Source of the DNA: Austropuccinia psidii
Lineage: Eukaryota; Basidiomycota; Pucciniomycetes; Pucciniales; Sphaerophragmiaceae
DNA: 64,000 bases
Assembly: GCA_023105745.1 (NCBI GenBank)
Contig: JALGQZ010000001.1
Location: 53,863,162-53,927,161 of the forward strand
Direction: 5' to 3'
Each line of letters begins with the position of its first letter. Within the stretch, counting starts at the first letter, position 1. This document shows, piece by piece, positions 35,971-47,131 of the stretch. Made by a program: the position numbers and the translations under genes. The notes under the pieces are model-generated. The model saw only the letters and a list, made by a program, of their open reading frames with translations, ran no database searches and was not told where the DNA came from.

Positions 35971-37763
35971 TGTAAGGTGTGGATATGAAACTTTGATTAA
36001 AAATCCAGTACTTTTCCTGTCCTCAAAATTTGTATAAGGTAAAAAATGATTAAAAATAGTATGAAATAGTATTTTTAAGAGAAAACATGCCAATTTTATT
36101 GTTTTTGACTTTATAAGTATAAAACAATAATATTATGAAGATTTATTGTTTTACTAACAATAAAAATGTATCCAAAAATACTCTACAAGAGATATTTAAG
36201 GCTACAAAAGAAATTTTGTTCAAGAACAATTTCAATTGGAATTAATTGAGCAAAGAGCTGCAAGCAATTAATTAAAGAGCAAATTCCTTCAAAGGGTATT
36301 TAAAGAGAAAACACACCCAAAAGTGACAAGAGTGAATTTGGAAACAAAGTGACAAAGCTAACAGTGCTGAAAGATGCTTTAATTCACTTATGGGGTGGTT
36401 CAAGGGGTAAAAATGATTATAAGAGTTACAAACAATTATTATAATTATTTTTTCATGTGGTTAAAAGGTTTAGAATGATATTAAAAGTTTGGCTGTAATC
36501 TCTTATTAATTGGTTTAACAGTGTTTACACTAATTATAAAAGCAAAAGATTCTAACATGAAGAGAAAAGTGGGGCAAAGAAGACATTCTTTTATAGCCAT
36601 CAATTTTCTTACTCCAAAAGTAGAATTTACTCTTGTCAGCTGTGGAAAGAACTCTTAAAACAGAAAAGCCAATTATGGCATAATTAAACCCTTGTTTAGA
36701 CCAAAAAAGGCTGATTTCAGCCAATTTTGGCTATTTTTAGCCATTTTAGACCCTTAAATCAGGCATTACTGTAGTAATACCTGGTCTACAGCGTTCAAAA
36801 CACGTCAGAATGTGCTTAATAGACTTAGAAACTAGCTCAAACTGTTTTTGCTAAGATTGTTTTAACTTAAGGGTAGTTTTACCCTCTTGGCAACAGTTAA
36901 AACTGCCCTGGTTGGTATCAAAACTTCATCATCAATTGAGTCACAAACCCTGTGACTCAATTCCAGGCCAAAATTGATGAACTTTTGTGTTTATTTTGAC
37001 ATCCTATGCCTGTCAGAAAGGATTTTGGGGGTCTGGCTCCCGTTTAGAGCTAGAGTTTCTTTTCCCCCCCAGATTTAATCTTTCCAATTTATTTTTTCTT
37101 TAATTCCTCATCATGTAATACATTTGTAATTTACACATGCAATTCAATATGAATTTTACATTACACAACTGTAATAATTGATACCTCATATATAAGTCAC
37201 AATTCACTTATGTAATACATGTGCACATTTTGACATTTCAATTGAAAATACTCCAATTCCTCATAACTTCTAAACTACACACAACACCTCAATTTTATCA
37301 CAAAATTGAGGGTTAACACCACATGTTGTGTGAATTAAATTAAGGTTTTGAGGATCTTCACTTTTTGTACAGAAAATACTAAAAACTTAATTTAAGCTTA
37401 TTTAGAGTTGAGTTACAGAAATTTTACCCAGAGGTGACCCCACCGTATTTTTGATGAGGAATCCAGTGGTGAAGTAATTTTCTTAAGTTTATTTATTGGA
37501 TAAAAAGCTATAATATTATTTATGTAACTTTTTACCAAAAATATTTTAATTTCATTAATTTTATTAAAAATTCACTTTTACTTAATTTTTAAAAGTAAAA
37601 ATGCAATTTCACAATTTTAAAATTTAAAGTAATTATTATTTTTGTATATAAATTTTTATTCATACTTTAATTTTCATCTTGATAATATAAATAAATTTAT
37701 TTTATTTATATTTATATCTTATTTTGTTATTTGTGGTCTTTTGGGTATATGAAAATACCTCTA
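35971..37763 (-). repeat. 3' LTR of element D, inserted into element C
   Basis: Begins (plus orientation) TGTAAGGTGTGGATATGAAA, matching the outer end of the A LTRs, and is preceded by TTGAT inside the C pol sequence. The inner end has the shared TGTGGTCTTTTGGGTATATG and ATACCTC blocks and then stops; the purine tract and the final GGCTCACA are missing. Internal blocks (GGGTCTGGCTCCCG with the T/C run after it, near 37028) match the middle of the A LTR. The right limit is approximate. Confidence 0.7.
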
Positions 37764-37778
37764 ATTAAAAAAGGAATA

Positions 37779-39885
37779 TTACTTTGTAAGATTGTTATTT
37801 CTAGTGTGTATGAATCTTTTGAGAAGTTTAGTAGCTTCAGGTATGTCTTTTTCTGCTATCCATTCATCTTCACAAGTTGGGTCACTGTACCTAACATGGT
37901 ATTCCCTTACTTTATTGGTTCTCATCTTTCTTTCTTTGATAACTTTGGTAATCTTCTTAATACCAGATGATTCAATAGGAGGTATAACTTGGGGAAATTT
38001 ATTCCTCAAAGGAAATTTTTCAGAATCACTAGATTTATATGGCTTTACCAAGCTCACTGGAAATGTAGGATGCTTATTGCTAAGTTCTTCAGATAATTCT
38101 ACTTCAACAGCATTTTCTCCATGGAGGGCCTTAATAACAAAAGGTCCTGCAAAGGAATCTTTGAGCTTTTTACATCCTTTGATGTTATTGAAGTTAGTGG
38201 TGGATACAAGTACTAAATCCCCCACTTTGAAATCTGGAGTGGCATGTGACTTGTCCCATTTGTCCTTAGCATATGAAAAAGAGTCTTCCATGCACCTCCC
38301 TGCATGCTTCCTAGCTTTGTCTAGCATTCCTTTGAAATTAGCAGCTGTAGGATGTATTTCAATCAATTCTTTCTTCAATGAATCTTTAGGTAGTCTGGGA
38401 TTCCATCCTTTTTCTAGAATAGCAGGAGTTTGATTGGTACTAGCATGAATTGATGTCTTATATGCCAATTCTAGTGCTGGTAAAAGAGTACACCAATGAT
38501 GGGTAAATCCATCACAATCTTTGAATTCAAGGCCATATGCACAAACGTTTATTACCATATCTTCCAAGTTTTAGACCATCCTTTCAGCCAGACCATCAGT
38601 TTGTGGGTTGTAGGCTGTAGTGAAGTATAATTTTGTCCCAAATAGTTGGTGAAGATTTTTCCATAGTGCTGAGGTGAATTTGGGATCTCTGCCACCAATG
38701 ATGTTTGTGATTATGCCATTCCATGATATTACTCTATTCCATATCAGAAGAGATGTATCCATGGCTGTATCATCCTTGTGATGTGGTAGAAAGATTGGAG
38801 TCTTACTAAATCTATCAACAATAACTCAGCAAGAATTATAACTTCTGTCACCCCCTGGTGGAAGACCAGTTACCCAATCCATATGGAAGATTTCCCAAGG
38901 TCTGCTGGGTTCTTGAATCTTGATCATATTTCCAAGTTTTTTGCCAGTGGATTTATTTGCTTTTTTACATCTTTCACAGGTTTTTCAATACTCTGCAACA
39001 TCTCTCTGCCACATTGGCCACCATATGCAGGGTTTTATTTTTTCTCTTGTTCTGTACTCAGACAGATATCCTGAGAAAGGGCTGTCATGGCATTATTTAA
39101 GTACAAGATTGATTAAGGACCTGTCCACAACTGTCATGACACATGCATGCTTAGTTCTGTGGTAAATTATACCATCAAGTAAGTGGAATCTTCCTTCATC
39201 ATATGGTTTTCTCCATATCTCATCTAAGGAATGTATCAAAGAACTTTCTTTATAGTCCTTAGTAATTAATCGGCATAAAATGCTAAAATTTTCATCCTGA
39301 GTATAACTGTTTCTTACCTCCTCAAAGAAAGTGGTGTTCAGGTCTGTAACACTGATTCCTTCCATGGGGGTTTGTGGGGAAGCTTCCTCTGGAACATAAG
39401 CAGGATTCTCAATATTATTTGGTAATGGCCATCTGCATTTTTATGAATATTCCCATCTTTATGAACAATGAGCATATTGCACCTATACTCTTGTATGGCC
39501 ATTTGCCATCTGAGCATATGCCTGTTAGGAGTCTTCATGTTGAAAAGTGACTTAACAGTGGTACAATCTGTTATTACTTCAAACACACATCCTTACAGAA
39601 AGTAATTTAGCTTCTCCAAGGCCCAGACAAGGCATAAGCACTCCATTTGACTGGCTCTGTATCTGTCTTCAGTTGGTTTGATTTGCCTGGATATGAAGCA
39701 TATGGGTCCTTCCACAGGTTTTTCATTGATAATATGGACTTGATGAAGTGCAGCACCAAGCCCATCCCCTGATGCATCAATATAAAGCTTAAAAGGCAGC
39801 TTAAAGTCTGCCATCAGTAAGAGTGGAGAAGTGGTCAAGGCTTGTCTCAAGGATTCAAAGGCTTTGACTCTGTCAACTGTCAGCC
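37779..39885 (-). pseudogene. Element D pol (RNase H, integrase, chromodomain)
   Basis: Segments in order on the minus strand: [20 protein letters not shown], the RNase H start (about 39810); [20 protein letters not shown] (39586); [12 protein letters not shown], followed by a stop; the linker (39365-39093); the integrase zinc finger (about 39010); then [18 protein letters not shown] and [11 protein letters not shown] (38700-38575). A TAA, probably from CAA, lies at 38568-38570, then [11 protein letters not shown] to the stop at 37779. The chromodomain is readable as EYHVRYSDPTCEDEW. Domains are clear; several stops and frameshifts make it non-functional. Confidence 0.85.
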
Positions 39886-41296
39886 TGTGACTCAAAACCA
39901 GAGCAAAAGCATGACAGACAAATACCATAAATCAATGGTATAGTCAAGATACCACCAAAACATGGAGCTGAGAAAAATCATCTCAAAAAGTATCAAAAGA
40001 AAGAGAAAACTCACCTATTTCCAAATATAAAAGTCCCATTATCATAGTACAGTAAATACCAAAGTTATTCCTGCTCAAAGTTGTTGCTGAGCATAAACCT
40101 TAATTTTCACCTCTCATCTGAAATTCAGAGTAAGGGGCTGAACCCCATCAAATGGGTATTCAAAATGAATCTCTAAGCCAGGGCTATTGAATGGTACCAG
40201 CCAAACTGAGCTAGCACCAGTATTATAGAATTTATGGTCAAACTCAGGCCAAATAAGGGTGAATAAAATATTCACCTCTCATCTAACTTCTACAGTTTTA
40301 GTGTGAGATACCTAAAGTGGTGTAATTTTTAAAAGAGAACAATCAGGAATATCTGATGGTGCCATCCATTTCCCCATATCCCATTGATAACAAAACTTAT
40401 AAGTAAAACAAGCCCAATACAGCTTTTTGCCTAAAACACACATATGTACAAAAAATCTTGTACATGGGATAACTTTTCCATATCTGATTATAGCCATATC
40501 AAATGAGGTACCTTTGTGTAGAACACAGACAGGGATATACACAGAACCAACTTTGAGCTTGATATCTCAGAAAACTGACAAAGCTATAGCTGTTTTAAGG
40601 TCAAAATCCCACAGTTTGGCCAATACGGCCTTACCATGGGATAATATCCCACAACCGTGATTATGAGGTGTCAAAGAGACAAAGAAGCTTGTTTTTACTT
40701 CAATACCTCATATTCAATTCAATACTGGGGTCCCATATATGTTCTGTACAGCATTCTACGTGCCATACACATCAGAATCAGGCTGTGTGGTCCCCAGATG
40801 AAATTTTTCACCCTGTATTGGTGAAAACTGCCCAGATGTGGTTTCAAAGCCACATCTGAGGCCAATAAAGTCTATACAGGCCTTTTTCAAGCCACAAGCC
40901 TGTCCTGGAAAGTGAAAAATCTTCACTTCCTCCATGTGAAAAGGTCTAGCAGCCTTTTTACCCCATTTCAGGATAAAAGGAGGCCTTTTCACTGCCAGAA
41001 AAGGAATCCCCATCCTTCTCTTGAATTCCTACATAGTAAAATTGTCAAAAACAGTTATACCCTTGGAAAATCCTCAGGTTATACTATAAACTTTAGTATT
41101 GTAGTCTTTTATTATTTTAACCCAACAGATAAAGCTGCACCCAGGGCTTTCAACAATGCTCACCACCACTAATTCTCATTAGTAAAGCCCTTTTTATTTA
41201 TAATTAAACCTTTTTTAGTACTTTTTATCTGTGTCAAAGTCATATTTAAAGTTTTAGATAGCCTTATTACTTCTTTATCATAGACTCATCCTGACA
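39886..41296 (+). repeat. 5' LTR of element B
   Basis: The right end is firm: CTGACA is followed at once by TTTTGGGGGCCTGGCCATG, the same motif that follows the 5' LTR of element A. The left end is placed at TGTGACTC because element D coding sequence can be followed up to about 39885. The length would be 1411 bp. A few bases of uncertainty remain, and no 3' LTR was found to confirm it. Confidence 0.6.
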
Positions 41297-41315
41297 TTTT
41301 GGGGGCCTGGCCATG
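41297..41315 (+). other. Candidate primer-binding site of element B
   Basis: TTTTGGGGGCCTGGCCATG directly follows the LTR. The core TGGGGGCCTGGCC would pair with a tRNA ending GGCCAGGCCCCCA. The same core follows the 5' LTR of element A. I could not assign the tRNA. Confidence 0.65.
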
Positions 41316-42339
41316 TTTTTTTAACCTTTTTGGATCTTACAAATAAGTTTTCTCTCTTATTTTCTCTATTCTGGAAAACTTGTTTTATCTTTTTAGGCGT
41401 AAACCTTTTTAAAATAAATATATAAAATACATATTTTTTATATATTTAAGTGGTATATGTTATATACCACTAATTTTTATCTTTTTTAATCATACTGTTG
41501 CATGGTTGATTATAATTTAATCACCACAAAACCTTTATTTTTGGTGTTTTTTTTCATACAAAAACACTTTGAGCAATTAGTACAGTCCTTTTTTTTAATC
41601 AAATAAAGACACCTCTTACTGTAAAACCAACAGTTAAGGCGTGGTTGGGCATATTGTTAATTCAATTACCCTCTTACATACCACTTTTATCAGATTATAC
41701 TTGCTAATTACAAGTTATTCTGTGAGATACTGGCATACAAACGGTGTACCAGATATCTGTAAGCTGTATTTTTGACATGAAATTGTTAATTCAACTACAC
41801 TGTCCTTATACAAGGGTATATTTTAGTAACATACAAGCCCAGAGGCCATTCTTAGACATGAAAACAGCATTTTAAGATGTCTTAACTGACATTAATCCCT
41901 CTTTTCCTGTTTGATTCAGTGGAAGAAAACTACATCCCACTAGAAACCCAGTCACAGACCAACACACCAGTGACACCCTCAGAACCAGAGGGCAGCAAGG
42001 GAAAATGAAAGAGGCATAGTGAAGGTCTCATTACACCAAAAATTGGACACCCATTGCCACTCAGAGGAATAGAAAACCACAAAACTCTGCTTCAATACAA
42101 GGTAAACCAACCTTAACCACTTGTACAGGAAAAATTACCATAATTAACCCAGTTGTAACCTCTAAAGGTAAATTGCCAAAATCAGCAGACAACAAATTTG
42201 TAAAAGGCACAGTCAAAGGTAAATACCCTCAGAACATAAAGTTTTTGACTGCTTGAAAACACTGAAATGTCACCTGTACACCTCAGAAACCTTGGCTTCC
42301 AAAGGACCCAACCAGAGGACAGAGAAGGCTTGTGCATAA
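41316..42339 (+). other. Leader region of element B
   Basis: About 1 kb between the primer site and the first clear ORF0 segment. A pyrimidine tract ending in CAG at about 41920 (CTGTTTGATTCAG) looks like a 3' splice site, and protein-like sequence begins right after it (VEENYIPLETQSQTNTPV) before stops. This would parallel the putative intron in the leader of element A. Not proven. Confidence 0.45.
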
Positions 42340-42987
42340 CCAGAAGACCTGGAAGAGGACACCTTGGACACAGTGGTGTTTGAAAAGACACTGAGGGAAA
42401 TCATACCCACTCTGCCATTCACTTTCCAATTCAATAGGAACCTCAAACCAGAGGACTGGAAAGATATGGATCAAGCTCTTCAGCTCCACAAACTCCTCAA
42501 AGATTTATTTTAATGGAGAATAAACAACAAGAGGTTCAACCTGGCATCCCACTGGGCAGAACTTGGAGAAAGTTTCCAGAATATTTGTCTCAAAGAGATA
42601 GACTTCAGAGACCTTATGGTAATCACCAAAGGTTGGAATCCCACCAGGAAGTTCAGACTCCTGGAGGTGAGGGCAAACAGGATAAGGGAGAATCAAGCCA
42701 CTATCCAAGCTATAGATGAACAGCTGACCCAGACAGGTCATACTCAGATTCCTTCAGGCTCACAAGGAGAAGGCCAAATCAGCTCTCCAGTGGCTTCACA
42801 CCATTCAGAAACCAACATATCAGTTTCCAAGAGTCATCATTAATCACAATCCCAGGAATTTTCCAGGAGAAGACAAGGATACAAGGGCAAAAACAAGACC
42901 ACCTTCAGCCAGAGGAAGAAAGAGTCAGACCCAATGATCCAGAAGCTGTTGTATTTGGTGAAAGAAGTGCACAAGAACCAGAAGTAG
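42340..42987 (+). pseudogene. ORF0 of element B, overlapping gag in the +1 frame
   Basis: A reading frame offset by +1 from gag encodes a plausible helical protein. It begins PEDLEEDTLDTVVFEKTLRE, passes through FTFQFNRNLKPEDWKDMDQA, FNLASHWAELGESFQNICLK and ITKGWNPTRKFRLLEVRA, then RIRENQATIQAIDEQL, and ends HKNQK and TAG at 42985-42987. Two in-frame TAA codons (42511-42513, and after SVSKSHH near 42841) break it. It aligns with the ORF0 of element A (FNLASHW with WEICPSLW, KGWNP with GGWSP, RIRENQATIQAIDEQL with KNWLKNQSLLSIDQKKEL). Function unknown. Confidence 0.7.
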
Positions 42988-44280
42988 TTGTAAATAGCTC
43001 TAGAGTCAGTAGTCCCATCAATAGAAATATCACCCCCACTCAGATTGATCATAATGTTGTCACACCTGAGAGTAACCTAAACAGTGATGCACTGTGGTTA
43101 CAAATGTCCCAATTTGCTGAGAAAACTAAAAAGCAGTTTGCAGAACTCCAATAAAGCCATGAGAGGATGAAAACATTAACAGCCTCCATGGACAAAATTG
43201 TCAAAACTCTTCAAGAGGGACATACTCAGTTGAGAAAAGCCTCTTAAGAGACCAACAAAATACTGAATCTAGTCTTTGAAGAACCACACCACAGAAAAAG
43301 GGACAGGGATTGTCTGGATCAAGACATAAAAAAACTGTTTAATGTCTACCATAACATGAAGCCCCAACCACAAGGCCATGTTTTGGATAATCCATATCAC
43401 CAAGACATAAAACCAGATACCTTGTTGGAGAATAAGACAAGGTCTCCATATCAATACCAAGATGGAGACAAAATGTCTTATTATGAAAAGGAAGCATCAA
43501 AACAGCTTCCCAAGGACTCAGGCTGGCCCAAATTCCCTGGCACAGAAGAATCAGATCATATGGAACTCATTGATCACATTTGTGGACTCTTCATTGATGT
43601 AACAAGCATACAAGATTACTGGATTACTGCTAGATCAAATACAGAATTCAAAGTACATGCTAGTATTTGGTGCACAGAAATGAAGGAAATCCATGGTGGA
43701 AGAGTGAGATAATCCAAAAGTACAGTAATGGTACTTGGATATGGCAAAAGACTATGTCATTTTAAAATGACAAGTACTCTGTGGACAAAGATCCTTTTGA
43801 GTGGTGTCTTAAACAGTCTAGAAGAATTGAAGCCATTGATCCTCAAATGACTATTCAGATGGTGAATCACAAACTCCTGAAACAAATGCCAGGTGAACTA
43901 GACAATGCAATAAAATGCAGATTCAACCAAGTTTTCACTCTAGATGAAAAAAAAACACCTTTGAAGATATAAGGAAAATAACAAACATAGGGAAATATTC
44001 CTGATATAAAAGCAGTAGTTTCAAAGAGAAACAACCTTTCAGGGTGGAGTTTAAAGACAAACCCAGAGAAAGAGTGGCAGAAGTGGCAAAGAAGAAAAAT
44101 TCTTGTCACAACTGTGGTTCAACATACCATTATGCCAACAACTGTCCAAAGGAAAAGAAAAAAGTCTATGCTATTGAGAAAGTCCCAGAGGAGGAATCCC
44201 CAACAGAGGATTCTGACTCAGAATCCATGGGTGATTCCATCAGAAAAAAATCTGATGATGACCAAGACCCAAGAGAATAA
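42513..44280 (+). pseudogene. Element B Gag, with CCHC zinc knuckle
   Basis: Structural protein that packages the retrotransposon RNA. The likely start is ATG at 42513, which overlaps the TAA of ORF0 in TAATG. An early Ser/Gln/Arg-rich part overlaps ORF0. The capsid-like part begins near 43500 (GWPKFPGTEESDHMELIDHI) and is broken by frameshifts near 43710 and 43970. The zinc knuckle is intact: CHNCGSTYHYANNCPKEKK at about 44104, pattern C-x2-C-x4-H-x4-C. The frame ends at TAA 44278-44280, in phase with the protease frame that follows. I infer that TAA replaced a sense codon and that the ancestor had one gag-pol frame. Confidence 0.82.
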
Positions 44281-47131
44281 TTCCTAGTGGAATACAAAGA
44301 GAACACTCCACTGGAAATCCAAGACATAAAGTTGGAAGCAGGAATGCCACAAGATACTGCCAACAAAAACTTGTGCAAACACACACAAGATGCACAAGCA
44401 TTCCTGGTTACACCAACCAAAGGAATGGCATACGTACATGGAACAGCCACAAAAATGACTGTTTGTATTGACAATGCTCAACATCAATTGATCATTGACA
44501 GTGGAGCACACTGCTCCATAGTGTCCAGAAATTATCTGGATAACCACTTCCCAAATTGGGAAAACCAGCTCTTTACCACCAAGGCAAAGAACTTCAAAAG
44601 TGCTTCAGGGAAGACAACTTCCATTGGTACAATTATCAAAGAGATAAATATACCCCACAGGAAGGGTAATATCAGACTCAATCCAGAGCTTGTAGTGCTT
44701 TATGATGCCCACATCCAAGGGTTCTTACTGGGGACAGATTACCAGAGGATGTATGGCATTGACACTTACAATAGTAAAAACAGGCACATTACCATTGGTA
44801 CCAACAAGGAAAAGAAATTTTCACTTTATATATACCAAGTATCTGCCAAAGATCCACTAGAAGAGCTACTGAATGAATTCAGAGAGGGACAGTTTAGCAC
44901 TACCCTCACCAGTAAACAGAAACTAAGTTTCATAAAAATGCTGAGAAAGAATAGACCAGCATTTTCCATTGGTGAGGAACCATTAGGAAAGATAAGAGGC
45001 CATGATATAGAACTATTTCTGGATGTGGAAAGACCTTATCCACCCATGCTCAGGAGACCTCCTTACCCAGCAAGTCTGGAAACCAGGAAGGAAATTGAAA
45101 AACATATCAATGAACTCCTGGACATGGATGTCATCAGAAAGATTGGACACAATGAAATAGTGGAAATTACCACTTCTGTCCTAATAACCTTGCATGATGG
45201 CAAGTCTAGGCTGTGTGGAGATTTCAGAGCTCTGAATAACTACACAAAAGCTGACAGGTACCCTATACCCAGGATATCTTCTGCATTAGATAAACTGGCA
45301 AAAGCCAAATAGATAACCAAAATGGATTGTATGAAAGGCTTCCACCAGAATGGAGTTAAACAAAACTCCATGAAATTACTCAGAATCATATGCCATATGG
45401 GCATATATGAGTACACCAGGATGCCATTTGGAATCAAGAATGCACCAGCCCACTTCCAAAGGATGATGGACACCATATTTCAAGAAGAAATATTGGAAGG
45501 CTGGATGGTAGTATATACTGATGATATCATTATATACTCAGAGACATGGGAAGACCATGTGCAATACATAGACAGAGTACTAAGTCGATGCACACCCATA
45601 AATCTGAAAATTTCACTTAAAAAGTGCAATTTTGGCCAACAAGAGGTACTAGCTCTAGGACATAAAGTCTCAGTTCTTAGTCTTGCAATTGACCAGAACA
45701 AATTAGCAGCAGTACTGCAAAAGCCAGTACCAATAGACATAAAAGAGATGCAATCTTTCCTTGGGTTTGCTAGCTACTATAGAAACCACATCAAACGTTT
45801 TGCCCACATAACTAGTATTTTATACAAGTTATGTTCAAAAGTTGTAGTTTTTGAAATTACCAAGGAAAGAAGGGATGCATATGAGAGGATCAAATATTAA
45901 CTCACAAACGCACCTGTGCTCATCTTTCCTGACTTTGAAATACCATTCAAGTTATACATAGATGAAGCATATAGCCAAGGCTTAGGAGCAGCCCTTCACC
46001 AAAGAAAAATTGTGGATGGTGAACCAAGAGAGGGAGTAATATGTTACATCTCTAGGCAGCTGAAAGATTTAGAAGCCAGGTATGGGGTCACCCAGACTGA
46101 ATGTCTATGCTTAGTCTGGGCTCTAGAGAAACTCCATTATTATTTGAAGGGTGCAGTCTTTGAGTTCTACACAGACTGCACAGCCTTGAAGTCTTTACTG
46201 AACATAAATACTACCAATATACACATGCTGAGATGGAAAATAGCCATCCAGGAGTATAGAGGGAATATGAGCATCATATACAAAGAAGGTAAAAGTCATA
46301 CCAATGCAGATGGCCTCAGAAGATGGCCACTGGATAATGTCAAAAGCAACCCAGCTCATGACCCTGAATTAGCAGCTAAAATTCCTATCCATTTCATGGA
46401 AATATACAGGAAGAAAAACTTAAAATTTTCTGAGTCGGCACCAGAAAGTGGAACACTGACTCAGAAGGAACAGGAACTCCCATATTCAGAATAAGTTCCT
46501 CAGAACTGCACACTGAATTCTTCAATGCAGTGATGAAGACATATGCCAAACACAAACAGTGTGTTATATTGTTACAACTCCTTCAACAAAAGTACAGGAG
46601 CCCAGAGCTGGAATCCCAGTTAGAGGAACCCTGGTTGAGGGACTATAAGGACAATAAATGTTTCCTTATAGATGGCCTGCTCTACCATAGAGAGAAGAGC
46701 ACTAGTGCACTCACAATAATAGACAGAGACCATATATCTTTGAGTCTGAAGGAATGCCATGATTGCCCCTATATGGGACACATGAGTGAAGACAGGACCA
46801 AAGAAAGGGTATAGCAAGCACTGCTTGATGGACCAAATGGCAACAAGAGTTGAGTGAATACATCAACACTTGTGAAAGATGCCAAAAGGCAAATAGGAAA
46901 CATGGGAAGAAATACGGGTTACTTAAACACATAGAAGAACCTAAGAGCCCATGGGAAACCATCAACATGGACTGGGTTACAGGACTTGTACCAGGAGGCA
47001 AAGAAAACTTCAATTATTTCCTAGCCATAGCTGATAGGTATAGTAAAATTGTAATATGCCTACCATCTCACAAGGAGGACAAAGCCATGGATACAGCCTT
47101 GTTATTCTGTAATAGCCACCAACTCATTTGA
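44281..47131 (+). pseudogene. Element B Pol (protease, RT, RNase H, partial integrase)
   Basis: In phase with the gag zinc knuckle. Protease active site IIDSGAHCSIV (about 44494; Asp-Ser-Gly). RT begins RPYPPMLRRPPYPASLE (about 45030), then [38 protein letters not shown] and [12 protein letters not shown] (YxDD read as YTDD, about 45510). RNase [18 protein letters not shown] (about 45950), YTDCTALKSLL and NADGLR. Integrase zinc finger with NTCERCQKANRKHGKKYG (about 46860) and NMDWVTGLVPGGKENFN with the first Asp. Stops at 45310-45312, 45898-45900 and 46492-46494, and frameshifts near 46500 and 46820. The reading ends at 47131. Confidence 0.88.

Larger units (their letters stand above)
35971..39885 (-). 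mobile_element. Element D: truncated Ty3/gypsy chromovirus
   Basis: The 3' LTR is followed by pol from chromodomain back to RNase H (37779-39885). At 39886 the reading is cut by the LTR of element B, and the RT, protease, gag and 5' LTR of D are not in the window. D lies inside C, and B lies inside or against D, giving the age order C before D before B. Confidence 0.78.
39886..47131 (+). mobile_element. Element B: Ty3/gypsy retrotransposon truncated in integrase
   Basis: Plus strand: 5' LTR, primer site, leader, overlapping ORF0 and gag, then protease, RT, RNase H and the first part of integrase. Pol stops aligning after MDTALLFCN at about 47120, so most of the integrase core, the chromodomain and the 3' LTR are missing. 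Gag-pol carries multiple stops and shifts. It belongs to a family clearly distinct from A, C and D (different gag and LTR) but shares their architecture and primer site. Confidence 0.85.

Noticed and set aside
37015..37050. TTTTGGGGGTCTGGCTCCC on the plus strand, looking like another primer-binding site
   Set aside because: The surrounding sequence aligns with the middle of the element A LTR (the CCCTGGCTCTCTTTGA region), and there is no LTR end just before it. It is internal LTR sequence of element D.
37792..38433. 213-residue plus-strand open frame
   Set aside because: It is antisense to the readable integrase/chromodomain of element D and has no family features.
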